64,000 bases of DNA from Paracoccus thiocyanatus (GCF_900156255.1 NZ_FTMK01000008.1:1-64000); one strand, 5' to 3'. Positions 6,555 through 17,358 are shown, counted from the stretch's first letter. Notes: a model not told the origin generated them from the letters alone. Numbers and translations: made by a program.

Positions 6555-8135
6555 ATGCATCGTCGCGAATTTGTCATCTCTGCCGGCGTGGCCATGACGG
6601 CCGCCGGCGCGCTGTCATCCCCGTTGGGGGCGGCCTGGGCGCAGGACCCCCCCCAAGCCTTGCCGCAAGCCGCCGACGTGCCGGCCGCCGGGGCGGAGGC
6701 CAAGCCGTTTGGCTTCGAGGACGTGGCGGACATGGCCAGGGACCTGGCCGCCAAGCCCTATGAATATCGCGATGCCGAACTGATCGGCAGTTTCGGCAAC
6801 CTGACCTATGACCAATATCGCGGCATCCGCTTTCGGCGCGACCGCGATCCCTGGGCCGGCAGCAGCGATTTTGCGCTGGACCTGCTGCCCCCCGGCGCCA
6901 TCTTCCACGAGCCGGTGGATATCAGCCTGGTCGACGAGGGCGTGGTGATCCCCGTGCGGTTCGATCCGCATATGTTCGACTTCGATCCCGCGCAGTTCCC
7001 CGACGGCGTCGATTACGAGACGCTGGGCAATATGGGCTGGTCGGGCTTTCGCATTCGCGCGCCGCTGAACCGGCCCGACGTGCTGGACGAAATCGCGGTC
7101 TTCCAGGGCGCCAGCTATTTCCGCGCCGTGTCGCGCGGCACGCTTTACGGCCTTTCGGCCCGCGGGCTTGCCATCGGCACCGGCAGCGCCGAGGGCGAGG
7201 AGTTCCCGCTGTTCCGCGGCTTCTGGATCCACAAGCCCGGCCCGCAGGAACGTTCGGTGCTGATCCACGCGCTTTTGGACAGCCGCTCGGTCTCGGGCGC
7301 GTTCGAGTTCCGCATCACCCCCGGCGCGGAAACGGTCTTTGATACCCGTGTCTCGCTGTTTCCGCGCCAAGAGATGCGCAACGCCGGCATCGCGCCGCTG
7401 ACCTCGATGTATTGGTTCGGTCCGACCGACCGTTCGCGCGTGGATGATTACCGGCCGGCCGTGCATGACAGTGACGGGCTTCAGATGCTGACCGGCAGCG
7501 AGCAGCGGCTTTGGCGGGTGCTGTCGGGGCATGGCACCTTGCAGGTCTCGGCTTTCGCGGACAATGATCCGCTGGGCTTTGGCCTGGCGCAGCGGGCGCG
7601 GGATTTCGAATCCTACAAGGATGCCGAGGCGCGCTATGAAAGGCGGCCCTCGGCCTGGATCGCGCCGCAGGACGGCTGGGGCAAGGGCGCGGTCACGCTG
7701 ATCGAGATCCCGGTCGAGAACGAGTTCAACGACAATATCGTCTCGTTCTGGCAGCCGGCCGAGCCGCTGGCCGCGGGCAATCGCTACGACTTCAACTATA
7801 TCCTGTCCTTCGCGGGCGAAGTCCCCGACAGCGCGCCGATTTCGCGGGTGGTCGAGACGATGTCGGGCAAGGCGATCAACAATCCCAACGCCCGGACCTA
7901 TATGATCGACTTCGATCTTGGGCTGTTCGGCTCCGAGGATCCGGTGCCGCAACTGCGCGCCTCGGCCGGGCGGATCGGGCACAGCTACCTGCTGCGCCTG
8001 CCCGAGCAGGGCCGGATGCGGCTGGCCTTTGAATACCTTCCCGAGGGCGCCAAGCTGGCGGATCTGTCGGCGGTGCTGAACGGGCCGAACGGCCCGCTAA
8101 GCGAGACCTGGATCGCCCGCTGGACGCGCGAGTAG
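6555..8135 (+). CDS. opgG: Periplasmic glucan biosynthesis protein OpgG/OpgD (MdoG family)
   Basis: 526 residues from ATG 6555; the frame is open further upstream but the signal sequence begins here. MHRREFVISAGVAMTAAG looks like a twin-arginine signal (RREFV then a hydrophobic run, cut after AWA). The rest is MdoG-type throughout, e.g. GNLTYDQYRGIRFRRDRDPW near residue 85 and QEMRNAGIAPLTSMYWFG. The protein acts in the periplasm on the beta-glucan backbone made by OpgH. First gene of opgG-opgH-opgC. The Tat signal is more typical of the paralogue OpgD, so either symbol could apply. Confidence 0.88.
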   Translation: MHRREFVISAGVAMTAAGALSSPLGAAWAQDPPQALPQAADVPAAGAEAKPFGFEDVADMARDLAAKPYEYRDAELIGSFGNLTYDQYRGIRFRRDRDPWAGSSDFALDLLPPGAIFHEPVDISLVDEGVVIPVRFDPHMFDFDPAQFPDGVDYETLGNMGWSGFRIRAPLNRPDVLDEIAVFQGASYFRAVSRGTLYGLSARGLAIGTGSAEGEEFPLFRGFWIHKPGPQERSVLIHALLDSRSVSGAFEFRITPGAETVFDTRVSLFPRQEMRNAGIAPLTSMYWFGPTDRSRVDDYRPAVHDSDGLQMLTGSEQRLWRVLSGHGTLQVSAFADNDPLGFGLAQRARDFESYKDAEARYERRPSAWIAPQDGWGKGAVTLIEIPVENEFNDNIVSFWQPAEPLAAGNRYDFNYILSFAGEVPDSAPISRVVETMSGKAINNPNARTYMIDFDLGLFGSEDPVPQLRASAGRIGHSYLLRLPEQGRMRLAFEYLPEGAKLADLSAVLNGPNGPLSETWIARWTRE

Positions 8136-8140
8136 GCATC

Positions 8141-10309
8141 GTGAGCGCGCCCACCAGCCAGCCGGGCGGGCTTTCGCCCAGCGAGCCGCGCTTTCCGCCG
8201 CTTTCGGCCGAGGATGGCTGGGACGGGGCGGACGGCCGGCGCATCCCGCCGGGCCCGGCCGCCCCGCCCGAGGCGCCGCTGGACATGCCCGAACAGGATT
8301 TCCGCGCCCGTCCGCCGCTTGGTCCCGACAGCCGCTGGCCCGGCCTGGGCACCATCGCCGCGCGCCTGACCGCGTTCGGCGGCGCGGCGGCGATCGGCTG
8401 GCTGGGCTGGCGGCAGATGGTGCTGACCTTCGGCGCCAACACGACCTTGCTGCAATCGGTGCTGCTGGTGCTTTTCGCACTGACCTTCACCTGGGTCGGG
8501 TTTTCCTTTACCTCCATGATCTCGGGTCTTTTCGCCCGGCGGCTGCGCAGCCCGGACGGCCCGAACCAGGCCAGGATCGCCGTGGTCATGCCGGTCTATC
8601 ACGAAAGGGCGGCGGCCACGGCGGGGCTTTTGGCGGCCCTGGCGCGCGACCTTCACCGCCAGGGTTTGGGAGAGCGGGCCGAGATCTTCGTGCTGTCCGA
8701 CAGCTATGAGCCGCGCGCCGTCTTCAACGAGATGGCGGCGATCAGCCGGTTGCGCGACATATCGCCCGTGCCGGTCTGGTATCGGCGCCGCAACAGCAAC
8801 AAGGGCCGCAAGGCCGGCAATGTCGGCGATTTCGTCCGCCGCTGGGGCGGGCGCTATGACCAGATGGTGGTGCTGGATGCCGACAGCGTGCTGGGCGCGG
8901 CGACGATCAAGGCGCTTTCGGCGCGGATGGCGGCCGACCCGGCGGTCGGGCTGATCCAGACCATGCCGATGCTGGTGGGTGGGCAGACCATCTTTGCCCG
9001 CCTGACGCAATTCGCCGGCCGCATCTATGGCCCGGCGGTCGCGCGCGGCGTTGCGGCCTGGTCCGGCGACAGCGGCAATTTCTGGGGCCATAACGCCATC
9101 ATCCGCGTCAGCGCCTTTGCGCAATGCTGCGGCCTGCCGGAACTGCCGGGCAAGCCGCCCTTTGGCGGCACGATCCTGAGCCACGATTTCGTCGAGGCCG
9201 CGCTTTTGCGCCGCGCCGGCTGGAAAGTGCGGCTGGACCACGACCTGCGCCAAAGCTTCGAGGGATGCCCGCCGACGCTTCTGGACATGGCCGTGCGCGA
9301 GCGCCGCTGGGCCCAGGGCAACCTGCAACATGCGCGGCTGATCTTTTCGCGCGGCTTCGCCTGGATCAGCCGGGCGCATTTCGTCATCGGCATCCTGGGC
9401 TTCCTGATGTCGCCGATCTGGCTGATGATGATCCTGGTGGGGCTGGCGCTGTCGGCCAATGTGCTGCTGTCGCGGCCGGATTATTTCCCGCAGACCTACC
9501 AGTTGTTCCCGACCTGGCCGGTCTTCGACCCGGTGCGGATGCTGTGGCTGTTCGTCGCCGCCATGGCCTTTCTGCTGGTGCCCAAGTTCATCGCCGTCCT
9601 GCGCGCCTGGCTGCGGCCCCTGGCCAAGGATTCGGGCGGGAATGTGCGGCTTCTGGCCTCGGCCGTGTTCGAGATCGTGCTTTCGGCCCTGATCGCCCCG
9701 GTGCAGATGCTGATCCAGACCCGGCAGATCATCGAGATCCTGCGCGGTCGCGATTCCGGCTGGGAGGCGCAGGTCCGCGCCGGCCAGGTCCCGCCCTGGG
9801 GGGTGATCCTGCGCCGCCACGCGATCCATGTCGCGGCCGGCCTGGCGACGCTGGTGGTGCTGGCCTTTCTGGCGCCCTGGCAGTTGGTCTGGCTGTCGCC
9901 GATCCTGGCCGGGCTGATCCTGTCGCCGCTGACCTCGCGCTGGTCGGCCAGCCCGGTCTTTGGCCGCTGGGCCCGCCGGCAGGGCCTGCTTGTCACCCCC
10001 GAAGAGCGCCACCCCCCCGAGGTGCTGGCCGCCGCCAACGCGCTGGATTTCCGCATCGCCGGCAACCTGCCGCGCCTGGGGCTGGAGGTTCTGGGCCGCG
10101 ATGCCGCGCTGCGGGCGCGGCTGCTGGCGCTGTTGCCGGAAAACCCCCGCGGCCCGGCCGAGGAACGGCTGGACGCCATCTCGGCCGAGGCCAAGATCGG
10201 CCATGCCGTCTCGCAGGAACAGGCGCTGCGCTTTCTTGGCCCGGCCGAGCAGCTGGCGCTGATTGAAAACCGCGCCCTGATCGAAGCCTTTGCGAAGCTG
10301 CCGCAATGA
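8141..10309 (+). CDS. opgH: Glucan biosynthesis glucosyltransferase OpgH (MdoH)
   Basis: 722 residues from GTG 8141, 5 bp after opgG. A proline-rich cytoplasmic N-terminus is followed by two TM helices (~75-130), a GT2 glycosyltransferase domain (VVMPVYHERA; the DAD motif in VVLDADSVLG; then SHDFVEAALL and the product-channel motif QGNLQH preceded by RERRW), and several C-terminal TM helices. It uses UDP-glucose in the cytoplasm and threads a linear beta-glucan across the inner membrane for OpgG to finish. The stop overlaps the opgC start. Confidence 0.93.
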   Translation: MSAPTSQPGGLSPSEPRFPPLSAEDGWDGADGRRIPPGPAAPPEAPLDMPEQDFRARPPLGPDSRWPGLGTIAARLTAFGGAAAIGWLGWRQMVLTFGANTTLLQSVLLVLFALTFTWVGFSFTSMISGLFARRLRSPDGPNQARIAVVMPVYHERAAATAGLLAALARDLHRQGLGERAEIFVLSDSYEPRAVFNEMAAISRLRDISPVPVWYRRRNSNKGRKAGNVGDFVRRWGGRYDQMVVLDADSVLGAATIKALSARMAADPAVGLIQTMPMLVGGQTIFARLTQFAGRIYGPAVARGVAAWSGDSGNFWGHNAIIRVSAFAQCCGLPELPGKPPFGGTILSHDFVEAALLRRAGWKVRLDHDLRQSFEGCPPTLLDMAVRERRWAQGNLQHARLIFSRGFAWISRAHFVIGILGFLMSPIWLMMILVGLALSANVLLSRPDYFPQTYQLFPTWPVFDPVRMLWLFVAAMAFLLVPKFIAVLRAWLRPLAKDSGGNVRLLASAVFEIVLSALIAPVQMLIQTRQIIEILRGRDSGWEAQVRAGQVPPWGVILRRHAIHVAAGLATLVVLAFLAPWQLVWLSPILAGLILSPLTSRWSASPVFGRWARRQGLLVTPEERHPPEVLAAANALDFRIAGNLPRLGLEVLGRDAALRARLLALLPENPRGPAEERLDAISAEAKIGHAVSQEQALRFLGPAEQLALIENRALIEAFAKLPQ

Positions 10310-11439
10310 CGCGCATCGCCGCTTTGGACATGCTGCGCGGCTATGCGCTGGTCTGCATCATGCTGGACCATATGCCGATCGGGCTTTTGCGCAATGTGAC
10401 GCTGACGAATTTCGCCGTCTTCGACGCGGCCGAACTGTTCGTGCTGCTGTCGGGCTTTCTGGTCGGCATGGTCTGGGTCAAGGTCGAGGCGCGCCAGGGT
10501 CGCCGCGCCGCGCAGATCCGCTTTCTGCGCCGCGCCGCGCAGGTCTGGCTGGCGCTGATTGCCGGGGCGATCCTGCTGGCGCTGTTCTCGGCCCTGCTGT
10601 TCAAGCTGCACATGAACCACACCGCCGTCTGGTTCCAATATGCGCGCTGGATCGTCGAACATCCCATCGGCTATGTCGCCACCGTGGCGCTGATGTGGAT
10701 GCAGCCCAACCTGCTGGACGTGCTGGCGCTTTACGTGCTGCTGATCGCCACCGTGCCGCTGGCGCTGCCCATCATGCTGCGCTGGCCCTGGCTGGGCCTG
10801 GGGGTCTCGGTGGTGGTCTGGATCTTTGCCCAGCCGCTGAACGCGCTGATCCCGAACCAGCGGCCGGGGCCGGGGCTGCTGTTCAATCCCTTTGGCTGGC
10901 AGTTGCTGTTCTTTGCCGGCGTCGCCATGGGCGCCTTTCGCGACCAATTCATGCCGGTGCTGCGGCGGCGCGCGGCGTTGCTCACCTGGATTTCGGCGGG
11001 GGTGTTGCTGTTTGGCCTGGTGATCGTGCTGGCCTGGAAGATCGGCGCGCCGGCCAAGCCGGTCAGCCAGTTCCTGCGCCAGATCACCGGCGGCATCGAC
11101 AAATGGTCGCTGGATTTCATGCGCTTCATCGCCATCATCGCGGCAAGCTGGATCGTGGCGGTGCCCCTGGCGCGGCCGTTCGCCTGGATGGCCGCCACCC
11201 GGCCGGGCGAGGCGCTGGCCGAGATCGGGCGCGGCGGGCTGTTTTCCTTTGTCGTCTGCGTGATGCTGTCGATCTGGGGCGATGCGCTGGACATGACGGT
11301 CGCGCCGGGCCCCGCCAATTTCTGGTGGCGGCTGGCGATCGACATTTGGCTGATCGTGGCCTTCTGGGCCATTGCGGCGGTCTGGATGCGGCGCGACATG
11401 TGGTTGCCGCCGCTTCGGGCGCGGCTTGGGCTGGGCTAG
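10306..11439 (+). CDS. opgC: OpgC protein, succinyl/acyl transfer to periplasmic glucans
   Basis: 377 residues with about ten TM segments and the OpgC family opening (LDMLRGYALVCIMLDHMP, then ELFVLLSGFLVGMVW). In Rhodobacter sphaeroides OpgC adds succinyl groups to the glucans, making them anionic; the same role is likely here. It overlaps opgH by 4 bp and ends the operon. The fold belongs to the acyltransferase-3-like membrane proteins. Confidence 0.88.
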   Translation: MTRIAALDMLRGYALVCIMLDHMPIGLLRNVTLTNFAVFDAAELFVLLSGFLVGMVWVKVEARQGRRAAQIRFLRRAAQVWLALIAGAILLALFSALLFKLHMNHTAVWFQYARWIVEHPIGYVATVALMWMQPNLLDVLALYVLLIATVPLALPIMLRWPWLGLGVSVVVWIFAQPLNALIPNQRPGPGLLFNPFGWQLLFFAGVAMGAFRDQFMPVLRRRAALLTWISAGVLLFGLVIVLAWKIGAPAKPVSQFLRQITGGIDKWSLDFMRFIAIIAASWIVAVPLARPFAWMAATRPGEALAEIGRGGLFSFVVCVMLSIWGDALDMTVAPGPANFWWRLAIDIWLIVAFWAIAAVWMRRDMWLPPLRARLGLG

Positions 11440-11449
11440 CGCGCGGCGG

Positions 11450-11473
11450 GGCTTGCCTCGGGCGGTGCAAGCC
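11450..11473 (+). other. Hairpin between opgC and fhs
   Basis: GGCTTGC (11450-11456) and GCAAGCC (11467-11473) form a 7-bp stem with a 10-nt loop. No T-run follows, so it is not a classic terminator; it may end opgC mRNA or protect it. Confidence 0.3.
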
Positions 11474-11505
11474 GCTCAACTGGCCCGGCCAACCAAGGAG
11501 GGATC

Positions 11506-13173
11506 ATGAAATCGGACATCCAGATCGCCCGCGAGGCGCGCAAGCTGCCCATCGCGCAGATCGCCGGCCGCCTGGGCCTGGCCGAGGCCGATTTCCTGCC
11601 CTATGGCCGCGACAAGGCGAAGATCGCCCATGAAACCATTGCCGGGCTGGCCGGGCGGCCGCAGGGCCGGCTGATCCTGGTCACGGCGATCAACCCGACG
11701 CCCGCGGGCGAAGGCAAGACCACGACCACCGTCGGCCTGGGCGACGCGTTGAACCGCATCGGCAAGCGGGCGACGGTCTGCATCCGCGAAGCCTCGCTGG
11801 GGCCGAATTTCGGCATGAAGGGCGGGGCCGCGGGTGGCGGCCATGCGCAGATCGTGCCGATGGAAGACATGAACCTGCATTTCACCGGCGATTTCCATGC
11901 CGTGACCAGCGCGCACAACCTGCTGGCGGCGATGGTCGACAACCATATCCACTGGGGCAACGCGCTGCGCATCGACCCGCGCCGGGTGACGTGGCGGCGG
12001 GTGATGGACATGAACGACCGGGTGCTGCGCCAAGTGGTGGTGGCGCTTGGCGGGCCGGCCAACGGCGTGCCGCGGGAATGCGGCTTTGACATCACCGTCG
12101 CCTCCGAGGTGATGGCGATCCTGTGCCTGGCCTCGGACCTGGCCGATTTGCAGGCGCGGCTAGGCCGCATCGTCATCGGCCAGACCTTCGGCCGCCAGCC
12201 GGTGACGGCGCGCGACCTGGGCGCCGACGGCGCGATGACCGTGCTTTTGCGCGATGCCTTGCAGCCGAACCTGGTGCAGACGCTGGAAAACAACCCGGCG
12301 CTGGTCCATGGCGGGCCCTTTGCCAATATCGCGCATGGCTGCAATTCGGTCATGGCGACGCGCACGGCGCTGGCGCTGTCGGACTATGTCGTGACCGAGG
12401 CGGGCTTTGGCGCCGACCTGGGGGCCGAGAAGTTCCTGAACATCAAGTGCCGCTTGGCCGGGCTGCAACCCGATGCGGCGGTCCTGGTGGCGACGGTGCG
12501 GGCGCTCAAGATGAACGGCGGTGTCGCCCGCGCCGACCTGGGGGCCGAGAATGTCGCGGCGCTGCGGGCGGGCTGCGCGAACCTGGGCCGCCATATCGAC
12601 AATCTGCGCCGCTTCGGCCTGCCGGTGGTGGTGGCGATCAACCATTTCTCGGGCGATAGCGCCGCCGAAATTGCCGCGCTGGTCGATTACTGTCGTGAGC
12701 ATGGCGTCCAGGCGGTGCTGTGCCGGCACTGGGCCGAGGGCGGCCGCGGCGCCGAGGACCTGGCGCGCGCCGTGGTCGCGCTGGCCGAGCAAGGCGCGGA
12801 TTTCGCCCCGCTTTACCCCGACGACATGCCCCTGGCCGAGAAGATCGAGACGGTCTGCAAGCGCATCTATCGCGCCGATGGGGTCGAGTTCCTGCCCCAT
12901 ATCCGGGAACGGCTTGGCGAATGGCAGGCGGCCGGCCACGGTCATCTGCCCGTCTGCATGGCCAAGACGCAATATTCCTTTTCCGCCAACCCGGCCGCGC
13001 TTGGCGCGCCCGAGGGCTTTACCATCCCGGTGCGCGAGGTGCGGCTGGCGGCCGGCGCGGGCTTCGTGGTGGCGATCTGCGGCGATATCATGACCATGCC
13101 CGGCCTGCCGCGCGATCCGGCGGCGCTGCGGGTGGGGCTGGACTGTGACGGTAACGTGCAGGGCCTGTTCTAG
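11506..13173 (+). CDS. fhs: Formate-tetrahydrofolate ligase
   Basis: 555 residues, the normal length. A P-loop-like ATP site, [18 protein letters not shown], lies near residue 65; [18 protein letters not shown] and the [14 protein letters not shown] segment are family signatures. It makes 10-formyl-THF from formate, ATP and THF in the cytoplasm, feeding purine synthesis and initiator fMet, and lets the cell assimilate formate. AAGGAGG lies 5 nt before the ATG, one of the strongest ribosome sites in the window. nadD follows after 3 bp. Confidence 0.96.
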   Translation: MKSDIQIAREARKLPIAQIAGRLGLAEADFLPYGRDKAKIAHETIAGLAGRPQGRLILVTAINPTPAGEGKTTTTVGLGDALNRIGKRATVCIREASLGPNFGMKGGAAGGGHAQIVPMEDMNLHFTGDFHAVTSAHNLLAAMVDNHIHWGNALRIDPRRVTWRRVMDMNDRVLRQVVVALGGPANGVPRECGFDITVASEVMAILCLASDLADLQARLGRIVIGQTFGRQPVTARDLGADGAMTVLLRDALQPNLVQTLENNPALVHGGPFANIAHGCNSVMATRTALALSDYVVTEAGFGADLGAEKFLNIKCRLAGLQPDAAVLVATVRALKMNGGVARADLGAENVAALRAGCANLGRHIDNLRRFGLPVVVAINHFSGDSAAEIAALVDYCREHGVQAVLCRHWAEGGRGAEDLARAVVALAEQGADFAPLYPDDMPLAEKIETVCKRIYRADGVEFLPHIRERLGEWQAAGHGHLPVCMAKTQYSFSANPAALGAPEGFTIPVREVRLAAGAGFVVAICGDIMTMPGLPRDPAALRVGLDCDGNVQGLF

Positions 13174-13176
13174 CCG

Positions 13177-13779
13177 ATGCGCGCCGGCTTTCCCATCGCG
13201 CCGCCCGGCACGACCGTCGGGCTGCTGGGCGGTTCCTTCGATCCCGCGCATGAAGGTCATGTGCATATCACCGAGGCGGCGCTAAACCGCTTTGGCCTTG
13301 ACCGGATCTGGTGGCTGGTCAGCCCCGGCAACCCGCTGAAGCCGCACGGGCCGGCGCCGCTGGCGCAGCGCATCGGCCGCGCGCGGCGCCTCATGCGCGA
13401 CCCCAGGGTCCAGATCACCGGGATCGAGGCGCAATTGGGCACCCGCATGACCCGCGACACCATCGCCGCGCTGCAACGGCTTTACCCCGGCGTGCGCTTC
13501 GTCTGGCTGATGGGGGCCGACAACCTGGCGCAGTTCGACCGCTGGGACCGCTGGCGCGACATTGCCGCCCGCGTGCCGATCGGGGTGATCGCGCGGCCCG
13601 GCTGGCGGATGCCGGCGCGGTTTTCGCGCGCGGCGCGGCTGCTGTGGCGCGCGCGCCTGCCCGAGTCGCGGGCGCGTGAACTGGCCCGGTCTGGGCCGCC
13701 GGCCTGGGCGATGATAAACCTGCCGCTGAACAAGCTGAGTTCCAGCGCCATTCGCGCGCTGGGGCCGAAAGGACGCTGA
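13177..13779 (+). CDS. nadD: Nicotinate-nucleotide adenylyltransferase
   Basis: 200 residues. The nucleotidyltransferase motif [14 protein letters not shown] is at ~residues 15-28, and the adenylate-binding [11 protein letters not shown] near the C-terminus is the ISSTxIR-like motif. It joins NaMN and ATP to give NaAD in NAD synthesis. In many alphaproteobacteria nadD is followed by rsfS (ybeB); here it runs directly into dacB with a TGATG overlap, so rsfS must be elsewhere. Confidence 0.93.
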   Translation: MRAGFPIAPPGTTVGLLGGSFDPAHEGHVHITEAALNRFGLDRIWWLVSPGNPLKPHGPAPLAQRIGRARRLMRDPRVQITGIEAQLGTRMTRDTIAALQRLYPGVRFVWLMGADNLAQFDRWDRWRDIAARVPIGVIARPGWRMPARFSRAARLLWRARLPESRARELARSGPPAWAMINLPLNKLSSSAIRALGPKGR

Positions 13780-15233
13780 TGAACGGATGGACGCGGCGCG
13801 GCTTCGTGGCGGGGCTGGGGCTGTTGGCTCTGGCGCCCGGCATGGCCGCGGCCCAGCAACGGCCGGCGGCGCGCCCCGCGGGCTTCGACCCCGATGCGCT
13901 GATTGCCGCCGCGGGCCTGGGCGGGGCGGTGGCCTATGCGGTGATCGACCCGGCCTCGGGGCAGGTGCTGGCCGAGCGGGGGGCCGACCGGCCCATGGCG
14001 CCCGCCAGCACGCTCAAGGCAGTGACGGCGCTTTACGCGCTGGACCGGCTGGGCGAGGGGCATCGCTTTGCGACCCGCGTCATCCGCGCCGGCAATACGC
14101 TGATCCTGGCGGGCGGCGGCGATCCGGTGCTGGATACCGACGCGCTGGACGAACTGGCCGCCGCCGCGGTCGCCGATGAACAGGCCGCGGGCCGCCCGGC
14201 GCCGACCGCATTCGCTGTCTGGGGCGGGGCGCTGCCGCGCATCGGCCGGCTGGACCCGGCGCAGGACGTGCATCTGCCCTATAATCCCTCGATCTCGGGG
14301 ATGATGCTGAACTTCAACCGCGTGCATCTGGACTGGCGGCAAGGCGAACAGGGGTATCGGCTGTCCTTGCAGGCGCGGGGCCGCAAGCTGTCGCCGCGCG
14401 CCTATACCGCCTCCATCGCCGCCGTGGACCGGGGACTGCCGCTTTTCACCTATGAGGCGGGCAAGCTGGAAAGCTGGACCATCGCCCGGCGCAGCCTGGG
14501 CAAGGCCGGCAGCCGCTGGCTGCCCGTCCGCCGCCCCGAGCTTTACGCCGGCGACGTGTTCCAGACGCTGTGCCGGGCCCGCGGCCTGGCCTTGCCCAAG
14601 CCCGAGGTGATCGAGATCCTGCCCGAGGGGGCCGAGATCGCCCGCCATGACAGCCCCGACCTGCGCCGGATCGTCCGGGACATGCTGGAATATTCGACCA
14701 ACCTGACCGCCGAGGCGATCGGCCTGGCCGCCAGCGGTGCGGGCGATGTGGCCGCCTCGGCCGCGGCCATGGCCGACTGGCTGCGCGCTCAGGGCGTCGG
14801 CGGCGATTTCGCCTTTCACGACCATTCCGGCCTGTCGGCGCAGAACCGGGTCAGCGCCGGGATGCTGGCCAGGCTGATGGCCGGGCCGGGCCAGACCCGC
14901 GATCTGCGCGCGCTGATGAAGCTGATCCCGCTACGGGATGCCGCCGGCAAGCGCAAGGACAGCGCCACCGCCATCAAGGCCAAGACCGGGACGCTGAACT
15001 TCGTCTCGAACCTGGCGGGCTATGCGCAGGGCGCGGCGGGGCGGGAACTGGCCTTTGCCATCCTGACCGCCGACGAGCCCCGCCGCGCCGCCAGCGAGGG
15101 CCGGGAACTGCCCCAGGGCGTCATGGCCTGGACCAAACGCTCCAAGCGCCTGCAACAGGCGCTGATCGAGGGCTGGCTGGCGGAATACACCGCCCCGGCC
15201 CCCCTTGCGGCGGTCGAGGGGGTGGGGCCTTAA
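13779..15233 (+). CDS. dacB: D-alanyl-D-alanine carboxypeptidase/endopeptidase, PBP4 (DacB) family
   Basis: 484 residues. The N-terminal signal contains TRRGFVAGLGLLALAPG, which has a twin-arginine pair. The catalytic triad motifs of S13 peptidases are visible: STLK (residues ~77-80, in APASTLKAV), STN (EYSTNLTAEAIG) and KTG (IKAKTGTLNFV). It trims or opens peptidoglycan crosslinks in the periplasm. It overlaps the nadD stop, and its end overlaps by 4 bp the stop of the convergent TerB-like gene. Confidence 0.93.
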   Translation: MNGWTRRGFVAGLGLLALAPGMAAAQQRPAARPAGFDPDALIAAAGLGGAVAYAVIDPASGQVLAERGADRPMAPASTLKAVTALYALDRLGEGHRFATRVIRAGNTLILAGGGDPVLDTDALDELAAAAVADEQAAGRPAPTAFAVWGGALPRIGRLDPAQDVHLPYNPSISGMMLNFNRVHLDWRQGEQGYRLSLQARGRKLSPRAYTASIAAVDRGLPLFTYEAGKLESWTIARRSLGKAGSRWLPVRRPELYAGDVFQTLCRARGLALPKPEVIEILPEGAEIARHDSPDLRRIVRDMLEYSTNLTAEAIGLAASGAGDVAASAAAMADWLRAQGVGGDFAFHDHSGLSAQNRVSAGMLARLMAGPGQTRDLRALMKLIPLRDAAGKRKDSATAIKAKTGTLNFVSNLAGYAQGAAGRELAFAILTADEPRRAASEGRELPQGVMAWTKRSKRLQQALIEGWLAEYTAPAPLAAVEGVGP

Positions 15234-15652
15234 AGCACGCGGTGCCGGGCGCGGGCGGCCAGTTCGATGGCGGCGGCGTGCAGGCGGTCGATGTCCAACT
15301 GGTCGCGGATCTCGGCCAGCATCTCGGCCTCGATCTCGCCCAGCCGCCCGTCGGATGCGGCAACGTCGCAGGCCAGCACATAGGCGGTATCGAACAGCTT
15401 GTCCGGCAGCGACGCGCGCACCAGCCCAAACAGGGCGTCCAGCCCGTCCTCTTCCTCGAAGAGCGTCACCACCGTCTGCAAGACGGCACGCACGCGGTCG
15501 ATGTCATAGGATGCAAAGACCGGCGTGTGGTCCACCGCACGTTCGATGGCGACCAGTTCCGCCGTGCGCGGGTTCTGGTCGGAAGCCGAGACCGCCACCA
15601 TGACCGCGACCAGCGCGTCGCAGGGCGAGAACGAGGGCAGGTTGTCGGGCAT
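15230..15652 (-). CDS. TerB-like tellurite resistance-fold protein
   Basis: 140 residues from ATG 15652; GGAGAG lies 8 nt upstream and the longer frame would run into lysS. Fully helical and acidic, with two repeated segments built on the pattern ALVAVMVAVSASDQ and AYVLACDVAASDGRLGEIE. The second, with its acidic turn and ..EIEAEML.., is typical of the TerB/DjlA-like fold that binds metal. No function can be assigned. It is divergent from lysS, with 91 bp between the starts. Confidence 0.65.
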   Translation of the reverse strand: MPDNLPSFSPCDALVAVMVAVSASDQNPRTAELVAIERAVDHTPVFASYDIDRVRAVLQTVVTLFEEEDGLDALFGLVRASLPDKLFDTAYVLACDVAASDGRLGEIEAEMLAEIRDQLDIDRLHAAAIELAARARHRVL

Positions 15653-15743
15653 GGCATTTCTCTCCGTCGCTTTGCCGGGGTCATTATTGACCAAACCGCC
15701 GCGTTTCAATACGGGGAAAAGCCTGTGAAATGGAGAAAACCCG

Positions 15744-17336
15744 ATGACCGCCCTGCGTGACGCCGCGATGAAATCCAAGGCCTGGCCCTTTGAGGAGGCC
15801 CGCCGCGTGCTGAAACGCTATGAAAAGAAGGACCCGGAAAAGGGCTATGTCCTGTTCGAGACCGGCTACGGCCCCTCGGGCCTGCCCCATATCGGCACCT
15901 TCGGCGAGGTGGCGCGCACGACGATGATCCGCCGCGCGTTCCAGATCATCTCGGACATCCCCACGCGGCTGTTCTGCTTTTCCGACGACATGGACGGGAT
16001 GCGCAAGGTGCCCGACAACGTCCCCCAACAGGACATGCTGCGCCAGCACCTGCAAGAGCCCCTGACCACGGTGCCCGACCCCTTCGGCCAATATGACAGC
16101 TTCGGCGGGCACAATAACGCCATGCTGCGCCGGTTCCTGGACACTTTCGGCTTCGAATACGAATTCATCAGCGCGACCGAGTTCTACAAGTCGGGCCAGT
16201 TCGACGAGACGCTGCTGCTGGCCGCGGAACGCTATGACGCCATCATGGAGGTGATGCTGGCCAGCTTGCGCGAAGAACGCCAGCAGACCTATTCCTGCTT
16301 CCTGCCGATCAGCCCCAAGACCGGCAAGGTGCTTTACGTGCCGATCAAGCATGTCGACGCCAAGGCCGGCACCATCACCTTCGACGACGAGGATGGGCAG
16401 GAACTGACCCTGCCCGTCACCGGCGGCCAGGTAAAGCTGCAATGGAAGCCCGATTTCGGCGCCCGCTGGGCGGCGCTGGACGTGGATTTCGAGATGTATG
16501 GCAAGGATCATTCCACCAACACCCCGATCTATGACGGCATCTGCAAGATCCTGGGCGGGCGGCCGCCCGAGCATTTCACCTATGAACTGTTCCTGGACCA
16601 GCACGGCCAGAAGATCAGCAAGTCCAAGGGCAATGGCCTGTCGATCGACGAATGGCTGACCTATGCCGCGACCGACAGCCTGTCCTATTTCATGTTCCAG
16701 AAGCCCAAGACGGCGAAGCGGATGTATTTCGACGTCATCCCCAAGGCGGTGGACGAATACCACCAGCAGTTGCGCGCCTATCCCGGCCAGACGGTCGAGC
16801 AGCAACTGGCCAACCCGGTCTGGCACATCCATGGCGGCGAGGTTCCGGCCAGCGACATGGTGGTGCCGTTCCAGATGCTTCTGAACCTGGCCTCGGTCGC
16901 GGGCGCCAAGGACAAGGAGGGGCTTTGGGGCTTCATCCGCCGCTATGCGCCCGACGCCAGCCCCGAGACCAACCCGGCGCTGGACCAGGCCGCCGCCTTT
17001 GCCCTGCGCTACTTCAACGATTTCGTGGCGCCGACCCGCAGCTTCCGCGCGCCCACGGAAATCGAGCGCCGGGCGATGGAGGATCTGGCCGGGCGGCTGG
17101 CGGCATGGGACCAGCCCGCGGATGCCGAGGCCTTGCAGACCATGGTCTTCGCCATCGGCCGCGATCACGGGTTCGAGCCGATGAAGGACTGGTTCCAGGC
17201 GCTTTACCAGGTGCTGTTGGGCGCCGACCAGGGACCGCGCTTCGGCGGCTTCATCGCGCTTTACGGCCTGGCTGAAACCCGCGCCCTGATCGAGCGGGCG
17301 CTGGCCGGAGAACTGACCCAAGCGCCCCGCGCCTGA
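15744..17336 (+). CDS. lysS: Lysyl-tRNA synthetase, class I
   Basis: 530 residues. This is the Rossmann-fold (class I) enzyme, also called LysK, not the class II LysRS of most bacteria; it is usual in alphaproteobacteria and archaea. The HIGH motif reads HIGT (~49-52, [11 protein letters not shown]) and the KMSKS motif reads KISKSKGNG (~K290). The C-terminal helical cage follows. It charges tRNA-Lys in the cytoplasm. It is monocistronic by context: the next gene has its own CtrA-type element. Confidence 0.95.
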   Translation: MTALRDAAMKSKAWPFEEARRVLKRYEKKDPEKGYVLFETGYGPSGLPHIGTFGEVARTTMIRRAFQIISDIPTRLFCFSDDMDGMRKVPDNVPQQDMLRQHLQEPLTTVPDPFGQYDSFGGHNNAMLRRFLDTFGFEYEFISATEFYKSGQFDETLLLAAERYDAIMEVMLASLREERQQTYSCFLPISPKTGKVLYVPIKHVDAKAGTITFDDEDGQELTLPVTGGQVKLQWKPDFGARWAALDVDFEMYGKDHSTNTPIYDGICKILGGRPPEHFTYELFLDQHGQKISKSKGNGLSIDEWLTYAATDSLSYFMFQKPKTAKRMYFDVIPKAVDEYHQQLRAYPGQTVEQQLANPVWHIHGGEVPASDMVVPFQMLLNLASVAGAKDKEGLWGFIRRYAPDASPETNPALDQAAAFALRYFNDFVAPTRSFRAPTEIERRAMEDLAGRLAAWDQPADAEALQTMVFAIGRDHGFEPMKDWFQALYQVLLGADQGPRFGGFIALYGLAETRALIERALAGELTQAPRA

Positions 17337-17358
17337 CCCGCAAGGCGAAATCACCGTT

